DNA of 64,000 nt from Lacinutrix sp. WUR7 (GTDB lineage Bacteria > Bacteroidota > Bacteroidia > Flavobacteriales > Flavobacteriaceae). The notes beneath the pieces are model-generated. The model saw only the letters and a list, made by a program, of their open reading frames with translations, searched no databases and had not been told where the DNA came from. A program made the position numbers and the translations under genes. Positions 9,334 through 17,439 of this stretch are shown here, one piece after another. The stretch lies in NCBI RefSeq assembly GCF_016864015.1, contig NZ_CP045067.1:35001-99000 (forward strand), in the 5' to 3' direction. Each line of letters begins with the position of its first letter. Position 1 is the stretch's first letter.

Positions 9334-9483
9334 GCGTTAAGGATTGTAGTGGCATCCTTTTTTTATGTTTGTTCCTGTATTTCGCGTAGTATTCGCAAAA
9401 TGCATGAATAATAAATAAAAAAAGATATAACGAAAAGCCTGCCAATTCTTGCTCTTCTTTAAAAAGAGCGAGAATAGAACGCC
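9334..9483. repeat. Structured flavobacterial repeat, copy B (complete)
   Basis: Left block GCGTTAAGGATTGTAGTGGC plus ATCC and a T run (9334-9364), a variable middle, then right block AAAAAAAGATATAACGAAAA (from 9417), a variable hairpin, and AACGCC (9478-9483). GCGTT (9334) pairs with AACGC (9478). ATCCTTTTTTT pairs with AAAAAAAGAT with one bulged C. The variable hairpin has 12-nt arms at 9445-9456 and 9464-9475, eleven Watson-Crick pairs and one wobble. The whole looks like a three-way junction RNA. Strand unresolved. Confidence 0.75.
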
Positions 9484-9506
9484 ATTATAATATTAAAAAA
9501 AAGGTT

Positions 9507-9544
9507 AAAAAAAAAACAGTGACATATTATCTATGACACTGTTT
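9507..9544 (-). terminator. Strong orphan minus-strand terminator
   Basis: AAACAGTG (9514-9521), CATA (9523-9526), loop, TATG (9532-9535), CACTGTTT (9537-9544): a 12-pair stem with one A/A mismatch. On the minus strand it is followed by ten T residues. The T9SS gene already has its own terminator upstream, so this one suggests a separate short transcript. Confidence 0.65.
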
Positions 9545-9640
9545 AATAATATAGGAAATCACCTCAATAACGGATTATTAATTAATAGCGGCTGTAAAGT
9601 TAATTGTTCTTTGCATATATATAAATAAATAGATTTAAAG
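9507..9640 (-). ncRNA. Candidate small RNA between two terminators
   Basis: The minus-strand interval between the terminator at 9688-9716 and that at 9507-9544 holds no gene. It has a possible -7 box (TATATATG near 9613-9620), and the motif CGTTTACATACAAA upstream at 9662-9649. A transcript of roughly 100-130 nt ending in the strong hairpin is inferred. The exact start is unknown. Confidence 0.3.
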
Positions 9641-9687
9641 TGCAATAGTTTGTATGTAAACGACATTTTATATTGTTTTCTAAGCAC

Positions 9688-9716
9688 AAAAAAGGCCGTA
9701 TTGCTACGACCTTTTT
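9688..9716 (-). terminator. Terminator of the T9SS LamG protein gene
   Basis: Arms AAAAAGGCCGTA (9689-9700) and TACGACCTTTTT (9705-9716) around loop TTGC, with one wobble. Read on the minus strand it ends in a T run, 20 nt after the stop codon. Confidence 0.85.
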
Positions 9717-9736
9717 CTACCTACAAATGATTAATG

Positions 9737-11974
9737 CTATTGTTTAATCACTCTCTTCGAAATTTCCCCAAATCTCGATTTTATTTTTAACAGATAGATG
9801 CCTTGACTAAAATTAGAAAGATCTAAATGATTGTTCTCTTGATTGTAATTTTCATGTAATAATGCACGCCCATTCATATCATATACCGCTACTTCAAAGT
9901 CTGTATTTAATGTGTTTGAAATAGTAAGTACTCCGTTTGTTGGATTAGGATACACACGAATGCTATTTTGCATATCGATTTGATTAACATCTAATGTTTG
10001 ACTAGCTATAACTTCATTAGAAATGGTAGAACAATTAGATTGTCCATTCAATACTACTCTAAATTTAAGCATGGTAAGTGTGTCTAAATTGTCTCCTGCA
10101 AAAGTTAAAGTCTGCGTTGTTGCACCAGAAACATCAGGGTCTGTTAATGAATCATCTAATTCCATCCATCCTTCTGGAGCAGGAGAACCACCTGGTGCTT
10201 CTCCTGTTAAAGAATACTCCCATTGGTATGAAGCAACACCTGAAGCTACAATGCTAAAAGATACAGAATTATCTGTATCAGAAAATGTTAGATCTTGAGG
10301 TTGCTCTACAATCAACGCTTGTGGAAGCATTGGAGAACCCGCTAAAAAATTACCTGTTGTTCCCGTTAATGGAAAACCTATTAACGTACCACTTATTGCA
10401 TTTGAAGATGCATTAGTAAGCATAGACTCTGCTGTATTATCTTGAGCATTATCTCCTTGGTTAAATGGATAATATGCAACTAAGCCAATTTCACTAGATT
10501 GTAATTCACAATACTTAAAGTGGTCAATTTGCGATGCAGTTCTTGCAACATCCCAGATTCTAACTTCGTCTATATCACCAATGAAATCTTCTGTTCTAGC
10601 ATTACCGCCAATTACAAAATTAGAAGATACATTTCCAAATGCTCCATTTGCAGTTGTAGAACTTATCAAAACTCCATCCACATATATACTAACGGTAGAT
10701 CCATCATAACTTGCAGCAACATGTTGCCAAGTATTGGTTGTTACTGTATTAGATGCTGTAACCGTTAAAATTGCAAAACTTGGTATATTTAATGCAACAA
10801 CATAGTTATTACCATCTCTTCTTAATAGCATTTGAAATTCACTATTATTTATTGGGAAAGAATAGTTACTAACAATAGTCCCAAATCCTGTATTCGTTTC
10901 TGGTCTAACCCAAGCCTCAAGAGTAACAGCATCTTTTCCAACAAAATGAGTTGTTAAATGATCACTTAAATCTACAACATCTAATCCGTCAAAATTTAAA
11001 TGTGTAGCTGGTAACGGATCATTAACGGTTACAACAACCTCTTCTCGTTCACTTTCGCAACCTGCATCATTTGTACTAACTACCCAATAAGAAGTATTTC
11101 CTAATGTTGCAGTACTTGGTGTTATGGATGCATAATCAACTCCTTCTGTTGCTACTGTATACCATAATAAACCAGTACCATTAGCAGCTGTTGTAGCACT
11201 TAACGGAGTCGCTGTATCTCCTTGATTATAAATTATTGGTGTTGTTACTGTTGGTGCATCTGGTGCATTATTAATAGTTACATTAACAGCAGTTCTACTA
11301 CTTTCAATACCATCTATGGTTTGAGAAACGTAATAAGTTCCTGTTGCTAATACCGTTGTTGTGTTTAAGGCTGTAGTTTCTGTTTCACTAATATACCACT
11401 GTAAGTTACTTCCTGTTGCTTCTAAATTTTCAACTGTTGCTCCAATGCAATATGCTTGATCGCTAGCTGTTGGGGCATCTGGTGCTTCTACAACAAAAGT
11501 TTTAAACCATAAATCAAAACCAGTAATGGTACTTCCATCTAAAGCATAAAGAAGACCATCTGCATAAGTAGCACCGCTAGTTAATCCAAACTCAATTTTT
11601 GATACTCCATCTACTGTTGTAATATATGCGGTATATAGTTGTCCAGAGGTGACATTTACTGTTGTTGAAATAGAAATTTCATATTCAGCATCGGATGCAG
11701 CAGTTAACGTAAATGCTTCCGTAGCTAAAAGTGTCCCAGAATTACCTCCTCCTTCATAAATCTTTAACTCACAAGCCAAAGGAGGATTATCAAGATTATA
11801 ATATTGAAAATTAAATTGAGATAATGTACCATCCAATCCCGCGGTAAAGCCTTGTCCCCATCCTTCACGATCATTAGCAAAAGGACTATCGGTATTCGAT
11901 TGATCAAGTGTTTGTCCGTAAGACATAATTTGGCATAAAAACACCAATATAAAAAAATAAAATTTTGATTTCAT
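9737..11974 (-). CDS. T9SS-exported LamG / Ig-like surface protein
   Basis: A 745-aa secreted protein. Residues 1-20 are a signal peptide (ending MSYGQ). An N-terminal beta-rich part (about 25-160) is followed by two Ig/PKD-like segments (about 165-320, with GTYYVSQTIDGI and NTSYWVVSTNDAG). Next is a LamG/concanavalin-like domain (about 330-490: TLEAWVRPETN, WQHVAASYDGSTVSIYVDG, IDEVRIWDVARTASQI). The last 75 residues are a type IX secretion sorting domain: VYPNPTNGVL, VYDMNGRALL, GIYLLKI. Such proteins are translocated by the Por/Spr machinery and attached or released at the surface. Binding to polysaccharide is an inference from LamG. Its upstream region carries a 14-bp motif shared with a second site, and the LytTR gene ends 105 nt away. 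Confidence 0.88.
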   Translation of the reverse strand: MKSKFYFFILVFLCQIMSYGQTLDQSNTDSPFANDREGWGQGFTAGLDGTLSQFNFQYYNLDNPPLACELKIYEGGGNSGTLLATEAFTLTAASDAEYEISISTTVNVTSGQLYTAYITTVDGVSKIEFGLTSGATYADGLLYALDGSTITGFDLWFKTFVVEAPDAPTASDQAYCIGATVENLEATGSNLQWYISETETTALNTTTVLATGTYYVSQTIDGIESSRTAVNVTINNAPDAPTVTTPIIYNQGDTATPLSATTAANGTGLLWYTVATEGVDYASITPSTATLGNTSYWVVSTNDAGCESEREEVVVTVNDPLPATHLNFDGLDVVDLSDHLTTHFVGKDAVTLEAWVRPETNTGFGTIVSNYSFPINNSEFQMLLRRDGNNYVVALNIPSFAILTVTASNTVTTNTWQHVAASYDGSTVSIYVDGVLISSTTANGAFGNVSSNFVIGGNARTEDFIGDIDEVRIWDVARTASQIDHFKYCELQSSEIGLVAYYPFNQGDNAQDNTAESMLTNASSNAISGTLIGFPLTGTTGNFLAGSPMLPQALIVEQPQDLTFSDTDNSVSFSIVASGVASYQWEYSLTGEAPGGSPAPEGWMELDDSLTDPDVSGATTQTLTFAGDNLDTLTMLKFRVVLNGQSNCSTISNEVIASQTLDVNQIDMQNSIRVYPNPTNGVLTISNTLNTDFEVAVYDMNGRALLHENYNQENNHLDLSNFSQGIYLLKIKSRFGEISKRVIKQ

Positions 11975-12005
11975 GTAAAATAGATTTGTTAGGTTTTTAA
12001 GACTC

Positions 12006-12013
12006 CAAATCTA
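12006..12013 (-). promoter_or_regulatory. Possible -7 box of the T9SS protein gene
   Basis: On the minus strand this reads TAGATTTG, a match to TAnnTTTG, 31 nt before the ATG. No good -33 box lies at the expected spacing, which would suit an activator-dependent promoter. Confidence 0.35.
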
Positions 12014-12045
12014 ACTTTTAACCCATGAAATACACATAAAAAGGG

Positions 12046-12073
12046 TTGAAACGCGCTATTTTGTATGTAAACG
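12046..12073 (-). promoter_or_regulatory. Candidate operator with direct repeats (LytTR-like)
   Basis: Minus-strand CGTTTACA (12073-12066) and CGTTTCAA (12053-12046) are spaced 20 bp start to start, about two helical turns, as expected for LytTR-type regulators that bind paired direct repeats. The 14-mer TTTGTATGTAAACG (12060-12073) recurs exactly at 9649-9662. The LytTR regulator gene ends 6 nt away. Assignment to that regulator is inference. Confidence 0.35.
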
Positions 12074-12078
12074 GCTAC

Positions 12079-12744
12079 TTAAAATTTTTTAGAAAAGGAT
12101 CTAGATAATGGGATTTCTATCTCACTAATGCGCACAAAATTTGCCGTAACACGTTGTATCTTATTACTATTAACGATATACGATCTATGCGTTTGTTTGA
12201 ATATAGCTACTGGCAGTTGTTCTGCAATGGTATTTAAAGATTTACGAATGGTATATTTTTTTGAAGTCGTTTGAATATTCACATAATTACCATCTGCCAT
12301 TATATATTTAATATCGTTATAATCTAAACTAACCGTGTCATAACCATCTTTGAACTGAAACATATTCACTTGCTTTTTTTGTAAAGCCAAGTTTATAGAG
12401 GCTAACAAATCTACTTTTTTAACGGGTTTGGTTAGATAGGCATCTGGATTTGTTTTTAAGGCTTCATTCATTAATGCAAAATCATGTTGCCCGGTTATAA
12501 AAATAATGATAGCATTTTTATTTTTAGCATTAGAAAGTGCTATTCCATCGTTTACACCTTTTAAATTAATATCCATTAATATGATATTTGGTGAAAAATT
12601 TTCCATTTCTAACAAGGCCATTTCTTTATTCTTCGCTATTTTGGTCTTCGTAAAGTTTTCTTCTTGAAGTAATTCTGCAATGTATTCTGCAATAAACACA
12701 TCATCTTCTACAATAAGTATTTTTGTATTTTTTATATTAGTCAT
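12079..12744 (-). CDS. LytTR-family response regulator
   Basis: A 221-aa two-component regulator. Receiver domain (about 8-125): acidic pair in ILIVEDDVFIAEY, phospho-acceptor Asp in ILMDINLKG near residue 57, Thr in FITGQHD, Lys in AYLTKPVKK. LytTR DNA-binding domain (about 130-221): YIMADGNYVNIQTTSKKYTI, FKQTHRSYIVNSNKIQ, IPLSRSFSKKF. It overlaps the histidine kinase gene by 8 nt, so the two form a system. Its target may be the adjacent T9SS protein gene. Confidence 0.93.
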   Translation of the reverse strand: MTNIKNTKILIVEDDVFIAEYIAELLQEENFTKTKIAKNKEMALLEMENFSPNIILMDINLKGVNDGIALSNAKNKNAIIIFITGQHDFALMNEALKTNPDAYLTKPVKKVDLLASINLALQKKQVNMFQFKDGYDTVSLDYNDIKYIMADGNYVNIQTTSKKYTIRKSLNTIAEQLPVAIFKQTHRSYIVNSNKIQRVTANFVRISEIEIPLSRSFSKKF

Positions 12745-14437
12745 TATGTAGTTCTTTAACTAGTGAAAATGAGAATCCGTTTTCGGTAGTAATCTTGTAA
12801 TCCATTTCCATTTGTCGGCAGATTTTATCTACCAATTTGGGTTTCATTGTTTTATTTAATGAAGTCGTTCCGTTATCGGAATAGTGAAAAGACAGCCAAT
12901 TATCGTTGTGCTTCAATTCAAAATTGATTCCTTTATTTTCTTGCGTATGGAAAGCGTGTTTTATAGAATTTATAGATAACTCTGAAAGTAACAACCCTAA
13001 ATACATTGCATAGTCTGAAGGAATATCTACAGAAGCAATCTTAAAATTTGTTTGAATATTATTTTCTGCAAACAATGCAAAGAAACTCTTTTTAACATCG
13101 TTTAAATAACTGCATGCATCTACTGTTCTTATGTCCTCATTTTTATACAGATGTTTGTGCAATGTAGAAATAGCTTCGACTTTAGTTAAAATATTTTTTA
13201 GCTGAAAATTGTTATCCTTGCTAGATTTCTTTAATTGATCGGAAATTAAAATAACAACTAATTGCAAATTATTATTAATACGATGATTGGCTTCACTTAA
13301 TAAAAACTGATTTTCTTGAGATAAATGTTTCAATTGTTTATTGCTCTTCTTCTCCTTTTTCAAGAAGTAGGAAATCAATAATGCCAAAGATATCACCGCT
13401 ATAAGTAAACCAATACTAACCAATAATTTTATTTGGTTAGAAGCTAATTCCTTCTTTTGATTAATAATCTCGAGATTATTAATGGTAATTTGATTTTCTT
13501 TATCTGTTAGTTTATATTGCGCTTCTACATTTAATAACAATTCCTCCTTTTGTATTTCATTATACTTCGTAGTAAGTGCTAATCTGTCTTTTAAATACTC
13601 GTATGCTTTTTCTGTATTATTAAGTCTAAAATACAAGTTTTGAATATTCTCATTAAAGATTATTTCATTGTATAATAAATTGTTTTTTTTAGAAAAATCG
13701 GCTGCATATAAAGCCATTTTCAATGCTTTGTCTAATTGATTGCTTCTTGATAAAGCCATAATATAACTTATATAAGCATCAGCTTCCTGTTGCTCCATAT
13801 TATTACTTCTTGCAACATCAATAATTTCCTCTAAATAGCGTATTGCCGTTTTATAATCTTTTTTACGTTCATAAACACCTGCAATTTCAAGTAAAGAATA
13901 AAACACATTATCTTTATCCTTTATTTTTTTTGATAAATCCAGTGATTTATTGGCATAAAAAAGTGTAGAATCTTGTATGTGATAAAACTCTGTAAAAAGT
14001 GCTGCTTTACGATTGTAATATTTAGCTAAATAAAGATCTTCCACCTTATTCCCCTTTAAAATAAGTGCTGCTTTATCAAGCTGAGCTGCAGATTCGGCTA
14101 GCATGGTTCTCTTCCTAAAAAACTCTGCCATTTTTACATGGTATAAAAACTTTAACTGCTTATCATCTATATTTTTAATGCTCTCAAAAGCCTTAATGTA
14201 ATAATCACTAGCTGTGTTATAATCTAGTTTAAGTTTATACACTTCTGCAAATCCTAAAAGCAAATGAATTTTCTGTTCCTCACTACGAGGTTCTACTAAG
14301 CGTTTAGCATAATAGGTTATTGCTTCATCTAGTTTATTTTCGTGAATTAAATTTTGACCAAAATCTACAATTTCATCCTTTTGAGAAAAGGACAATTGAA
14401 ACATAAGCAATGAAATACAAAGAAGAAGATATCTCAT
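12737..14437 (-). CDS. TPR-containing sensor histidine kinase
   Basis: About 566 aa. I choose ATG 14437 (MRYLLLCISLLMFQLSFSQ), which gives a clean signal peptide and starts 1 nt after the preceding stop; an upstream ATG at 14482 would add 15 basic residues inside that gene. Periplasmic TPR repeats occupy about 20-320, one membrane helix about 335-355 (LVSIGLLIAVISLALLISYF), then a HisKA_2-type box with His near 385 in SEANHRINNNLQL. The N box (ELSINSIKHAF) and G1-like YSDNG follow, but the glycine-rich ATP lid is replaced by a lysine-rich stretch (TMKPKLVDKICRQM). It is partner of the overlapping LytTR regulator. The ligand is unknown. Confidence 0.88.
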   Translation of the reverse strand: MRYLLLCISLLMFQLSFSQKDEIVDFGQNLIHENKLDEAITYYAKRLVEPRSEEQKIHLLLGFAEVYKLKLDYNTASDYYIKAFESIKNIDDKQLKFLYHVKMAEFFRKRTMLAESAAQLDKAALILKGNKVEDLYLAKYYNRKAALFTEFYHIQDSTLFYANKSLDLSKKIKDKDNVFYSLLEIAGVYERKKDYKTAIRYLEEIIDVARSNNMEQQEADAYISYIMALSRSNQLDKALKMALYAADFSKKNNLLYNEIIFNENIQNLYFRLNNTEKAYEYLKDRLALTTKYNEIQKEELLLNVEAQYKLTDKENQITINNLEIINQKKELASNQIKLLVSIGLLIAVISLALLISYFLKKEKKSNKQLKHLSQENQFLLSEANHRINNNLQLVVILISDQLKKSSKDNNFQLKNILTKVEAISTLHKHLYKNEDIRTVDACSYLNDVKKSFFALFAENNIQTNFKIASVDIPSDYAMYLGLLLSELSINSIKHAFHTQENKGINFELKHNDNWLSFHYSDNGTTSLNKTMKPKLVDKICRQMEMDYKITTENGFSFSLVKELHND

Positions 14438-14438
14438 A

Positions 14439-15695
14439 CTAGGTTTTCTGCTTCTTCTTTTTGGCAGCAGGAAATAACACATTATTTAAGATAAGTCTAT
14501 AACCTGGGGAAGTTGGATGCAGGTCTAATTCGGTTTTAGGATCCCCAACGCGATGGGTATAATCTTCGGGATCATGACCACCATAAAAGGTGAAAAATCC
14601 TTTTCCTTTGATACCGTGAATGTATTTTGCTTCTCCATTCGATTTATTTTCTCCCATAACCAAAACGTTACTTTTAATTTCTTCACGTGTAAAAGAAGTG
14701 GTTTGTCCCATAAAACCTTTAACTAATGCCGTGTGATTTTGACATAACATACTAGGAATTGGATCCCATTTAGCCGAGTAATCCATCAACGTAAAATAAT
14801 CTACCGTTTTAGAAATCCGTCTTTTTTGGGTCATATCTATGCTAGAGAACTCGTACACATTTGGGCTTTGCTCTAAGGTATAATCCTTGAATGCAAAGGT
14901 TTTGCTGTAGTCAATTTTATTTTGATAATTAGCGTCACTTCCATCGCCATCAAACATAGGTTCACAAATATCTAATCCTTGTGCAGAAAGTGCAATATCA
15001 AAACTATCTGTTGCGCTACACATGGCAAACATGAATCCGCCACCAATTACATAGTCTCGTATTTTTAAGGAAACGGCTAATTTTTCTTGTGAAACTTTAT
15101 CGTATCCTAATTTAGTAGCTAGTGCTTCTGCTTCTTTTTTTTCTTCAATATACCAGGAAGCCGTTTTATATGCTCTATAAAACTTACCATATTGTCCTGT
15201 GAAATCTTCATGATGTAAATGCAACCAATCATACAATAAAAGTGCATCGTTTAAAACTTCTTCATCGTAAATGGTTTCATAAGGAATTTCAGCATAGCTT
15301 AAAACCATAGTAACTGCATCGTCCCAAGGTAATTTTCCTCTTGGTGTATAGACTGCAATTTTTGGTGCTTTTTCTAATACAATGGCTTCCATGTTTTTAC
15401 TCGGACTACTAATTTCTTCTAGAATACCTTCCGCTTTAGCGTTAGATAAAACCTCGAAAGAAACGCCTCGTATTTGGCATTCGCGCTGAATTTCCTGACT
15501 ATCTGGTAAAAGAAAAGATCCCCCACGATAATTAAGTAGCCATTTTACTTTTAGCTGTTTTTCTAAAGTCCAATAGGTAATTCCGTAGGCCTTTAAATGG
15601 TTCTTTTGCGTTTCTGCATCCATAGGAATTAGAATGTAAGAAGCATAAGTGTGTGTTACTAAAAGTATTAGAATTAATGTGATTATTTTTTTCAT
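14439..15695 (-). CDS. Exported protein labelled asparagine synthetase B-like
   Basis: A 418-aa protein with an N-terminal signal peptide (KKIITLILILLVTHTYAS). Bacteroidota homologues are often auto-named asparagine synthetase B, but no N-terminal nucleophile Cys2 and no PP-loop ATP motif are visible, so that name is not supported. The stretch GGGFMFAMCSATDSFD near residue 215 resembles the nucleophile elbow of class I amidotransferase-like folds. The tail has GKGFFTFYGGHDPEDYTH and HPTSPGYRLILNNVLFPAA. Function unknown, probably periplasmic. It precedes the histidine kinase gene by 1 nt, hinting that it feeds or shares regulation with that system. Confidence 0.6.
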   Translation of the reverse strand: MKKIITLILILLVTHTYASYILIPMDAETQKNHLKAYGITYWTLEKQLKVKWLLNYRGGSFLLPDSQEIQRECQIRGVSFEVLSNAKAEGILEEISSPSKNMEAIVLEKAPKIAVYTPRGKLPWDDAVTMVLSYAEIPYETIYDEEVLNDALLLYDWLHLHHEDFTGQYGKFYRAYKTASWYIEEKKEAEALATKLGYDKVSQEKLAVSLKIRDYVIGGGFMFAMCSATDSFDIALSAQGLDICEPMFDGDGSDANYQNKIDYSKTFAFKDYTLEQSPNVYEFSSIDMTQKRRISKTVDYFTLMDYSAKWDPIPSMLCQNHTALVKGFMGQTTSFTREEIKSNVLVMGENKSNGEAKYIHGIKGKGFFTFYGGHDPEDYTHRVGDPKTELDLHPTSPGYRLILNNVLFPAAKKKKQKT

Positions 15696-15746
15696 TGCAA
15701 GAAAGATACTTAAAATTATTACGTTAAAACCTGCATTAATATAATT

Positions 15747-16478
15747 TTAACCAATAGCGTATTTAAGTAATGTATTATAATGAGGTTTGCATTGGTTTAA
15801 TAACGGTTTTAAATGCTCTGGGAAAGTTTCGGTCTTTGGTTTGTAGGCTAAATATCCCGTAGATTTATGAATATTTGCATACCAATATTTTGCCCAAACA
15901 CCATCTTCTGGTCTAGCTCCAGCTTGCCAATGCAACATGTTTTCATCAAAAGGAATACCTATAAAATCGCATAATTGGGTTAGAACTTTCTTCGGATTTA
16001 ATAAAACACGTTTCGAATCTAAAACAATTGGTTTTATATTATTTGTTTCCATATAATCTAACAACTCGGTATGTTTGGCATAACCAACATCTTCTATAGT
16101 TGGATTATGGATTACCTTATCAAACGAAGGAAGCATTTCTACAGGATCTCGCGTTAGTATCACATTGTATACCTCTTTCATAAAACCTCTATCCAAGTTT
16201 AATAAATGATGTGTCATATTTTTAAAAAAGAAAACAGGACTGGAAGTATTGGTCATCATTTCGGCTATCACCTTATTACCATCCTGTTCTAAAGTATATA
16301 AGATATCTTGGGTTCCTGGATGATAGTCTTTTGCATCGGTATTACTTAAATAGTGGGCATATAAAGGTTCATCCACCACTTTTGTATCTTGTCTTTGTGC
16401 AAAACTATACATTAAAGTGGTAGAAATATTTCTAGGCCCAGACCATAAACAGATGCGTTTAGTCTTTTCCATCTGCAA
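15747..16478 (-). CDS. Sulfotransferase-like P-loop protein
   Basis: A 243-aa protein with the sulfotransferase fold signature. The PAPS 5'-phosphosulfate loop is WSGPRNISTTLMYSF (about 12-26), and a 3'-phosphate-type motif is LTRDPVEMLPSF near residue 110. It lacks a signal peptide. Acceptor unknown; true sulfotransferase activity is not proven because related P-loop proteins have other roles. Its first 20 nt overlap the end of the class IV aminotransferase gene, so the two are translationally coupled and may act together. Confidence 0.75.
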   Translation of the reverse strand: MQMEKTKRICLWSGPRNISTTLMYSFAQRQDTKVVDEPLYAHYLSNTDAKDYHPGTQDILYTLEQDGNKVIAEMMTNTSSPVFFFKNMTHHLLNLDRGFMKEVYNVILTRDPVEMLPSFDKVIHNPTIEDVGYAKHTELLDYMETNNIKPIVLDSKRVLLNPKKVLTQLCDFIGIPFDENMLHWQAGARPEDGVWAKYWYANIHKSTGYLAYKPKTETFPEHLKPLLNQCKPHYNTLLKYAIG

Positions 16479-17382
16479 CTTCTTTATCTATAAGCTCATT
16501 ATATAAACCGCTTAGCTTTCTAGTAAAATCGCCATAAGATTTCTCACCTATTATTCTACCATCAATTTTTGTTACTGGTGTTAAGCCTCCAAATGTTCCA
16601 GTTACAAAAGCTTCATCTGCACCATATACATCAAACAAAGAGAAGTCTTTTTGATGACATGGAATATTATTTATTTTGCACGCTTCAATAACTTTTGCTC
16701 TGGTAATACCATTCATGCAATATTGCCCGGTAGAAGTATACACTTCGTTATCTTTTATAATGAAAAAATTAGTGGCGTTACAAGTAGCAACAAAACCGTT
16801 GACATCGAGCATTAAAGCTTCGTCGGCTCCAGCTTCAATGGCTTGAATAAGTGCTTGTACTTCGTGCAGTTTACTATGGCAATTTAATCTAGGATCTAAA
16901 TAATCTGGAGAACCACGACGAATGGTACTTGTAAATAAAGTGATTCCTTTTTCTTTACTTTCTGGAGACGCTTTTTTGTATTCTGGTAAAATAACCACAT
17001 TTGGTCCAGAAATAGTTAGTCTAGGATCTTGAGATGGTGTTTTTTTAATTCCTCTAGTAATCATAATACGCACGTGCACATGGTCTTGCATATTATTCTT
17101 GTTTAAGGTTTTCCAGACTTCTTCAATCAATCCTTCTTTAGTAAAAGGAAACTGCATACCAACGCTTGCTGCAGATTGCCACAATCTATCTAAATGATCT
17201 TTTAGAAAAACGAGAACCCCTTTGTGTAATCGTAGTGCTTCCCAGATTCCATCTCCTACAAGATAACCACTATCTAAAACCGAAATTTTAGCGTCCTCTC
17301 TTGGGTAGAATTCTCCGTTAATATAAATTTGAATGTCTTTATTTCTGCTGTCTTCTACAGCATTATGCGTACCATGAACCAT
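16459..17382 (-). CDS. Class IV PLP aminotransferase
   Basis: A 307-aa fold-type IV PLP enzyme of the branched-chain / D-amino-acid aminotransferase / aminodeoxychorismate lyase group. Seen: INGEFYPREDAKISVLDSGY at the N-terminus, catalytic Lys in LNCHSKLHEVQA, EALMLDVNGFVATCNATNFF, and the phosphate-binding region FVTGTFGGLTPVTKIDGR. Cytoplasmic. The exact substrate cannot be read from sequence. A few extra N-terminal residues (MVHGTHNAVEDSRNKD) precede the core, so translation could also begin slightly later. It overlaps the sulfotransferase-like gene by 20 nt. Confidence 0.85.
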   Translation of the reverse strand: MVHGTHNAVEDSRNKDIQIYINGEFYPREDAKISVLDSGYLVGDGIWEALRLHKGVLVFLKDHLDRLWQSAASVGMQFPFTKEGLIEEVWKTLNKNNMQDHVHVRIMITRGIKKTPSQDPRLTISGPNVVILPEYKKASPESKEKGITLFTSTIRRGSPDYLDPRLNCHSKLHEVQALIQAIEAGADEALMLDVNGFVATCNATNFFIIKDNEVYTSTGQYCMNGITRAKVIEACKINNIPCHQKDFSLFDVYGADEAFVTGTFGGLTPVTKIDGRIIGEKSYGDFTRKLSGLYNELIDKEVADGKD

Positions 17383-17439
17383 GAACTTATTATCTTTTAA
17401 TTTTGAGAATTAAAGATAATGAAAACCGCGTGTAATATT

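Larger units (their letters stand above)
9111..9736. other. 626-bp intergenic region with RNA-like elements
   Basis: No convincing protein gene. It contains a copy of the structured repeat (9334-9483), a strong minus-strand hairpin terminator (9507-9544), a 14-bp motif (9649-9662) and the terminator of the T9SS protein gene (9688-9716). A 66-codon minus-strand reading frame at 9245-9445 runs through the repeat and is judged non-coding. Confidence 0.7.

Noticed and set aside
9245-9445. 66-codon minus-strand frame
   Set aside because: It runs through the structured repeat; its protein composition follows from the repeat blocks and the frame is not shared by copy C.
14438-14482. Histidine kinase start at 14482
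   Set aside because: It would add 15 basic residues inside the preceding gene and spoil the signal peptide; ATG 14437 fits better.
14439-15695. Asparagine synthetase B function
   Set aside because: No Cys2 amidotransferase start and no ATP pyrophosphatase loop; the protein also has a signal peptide.
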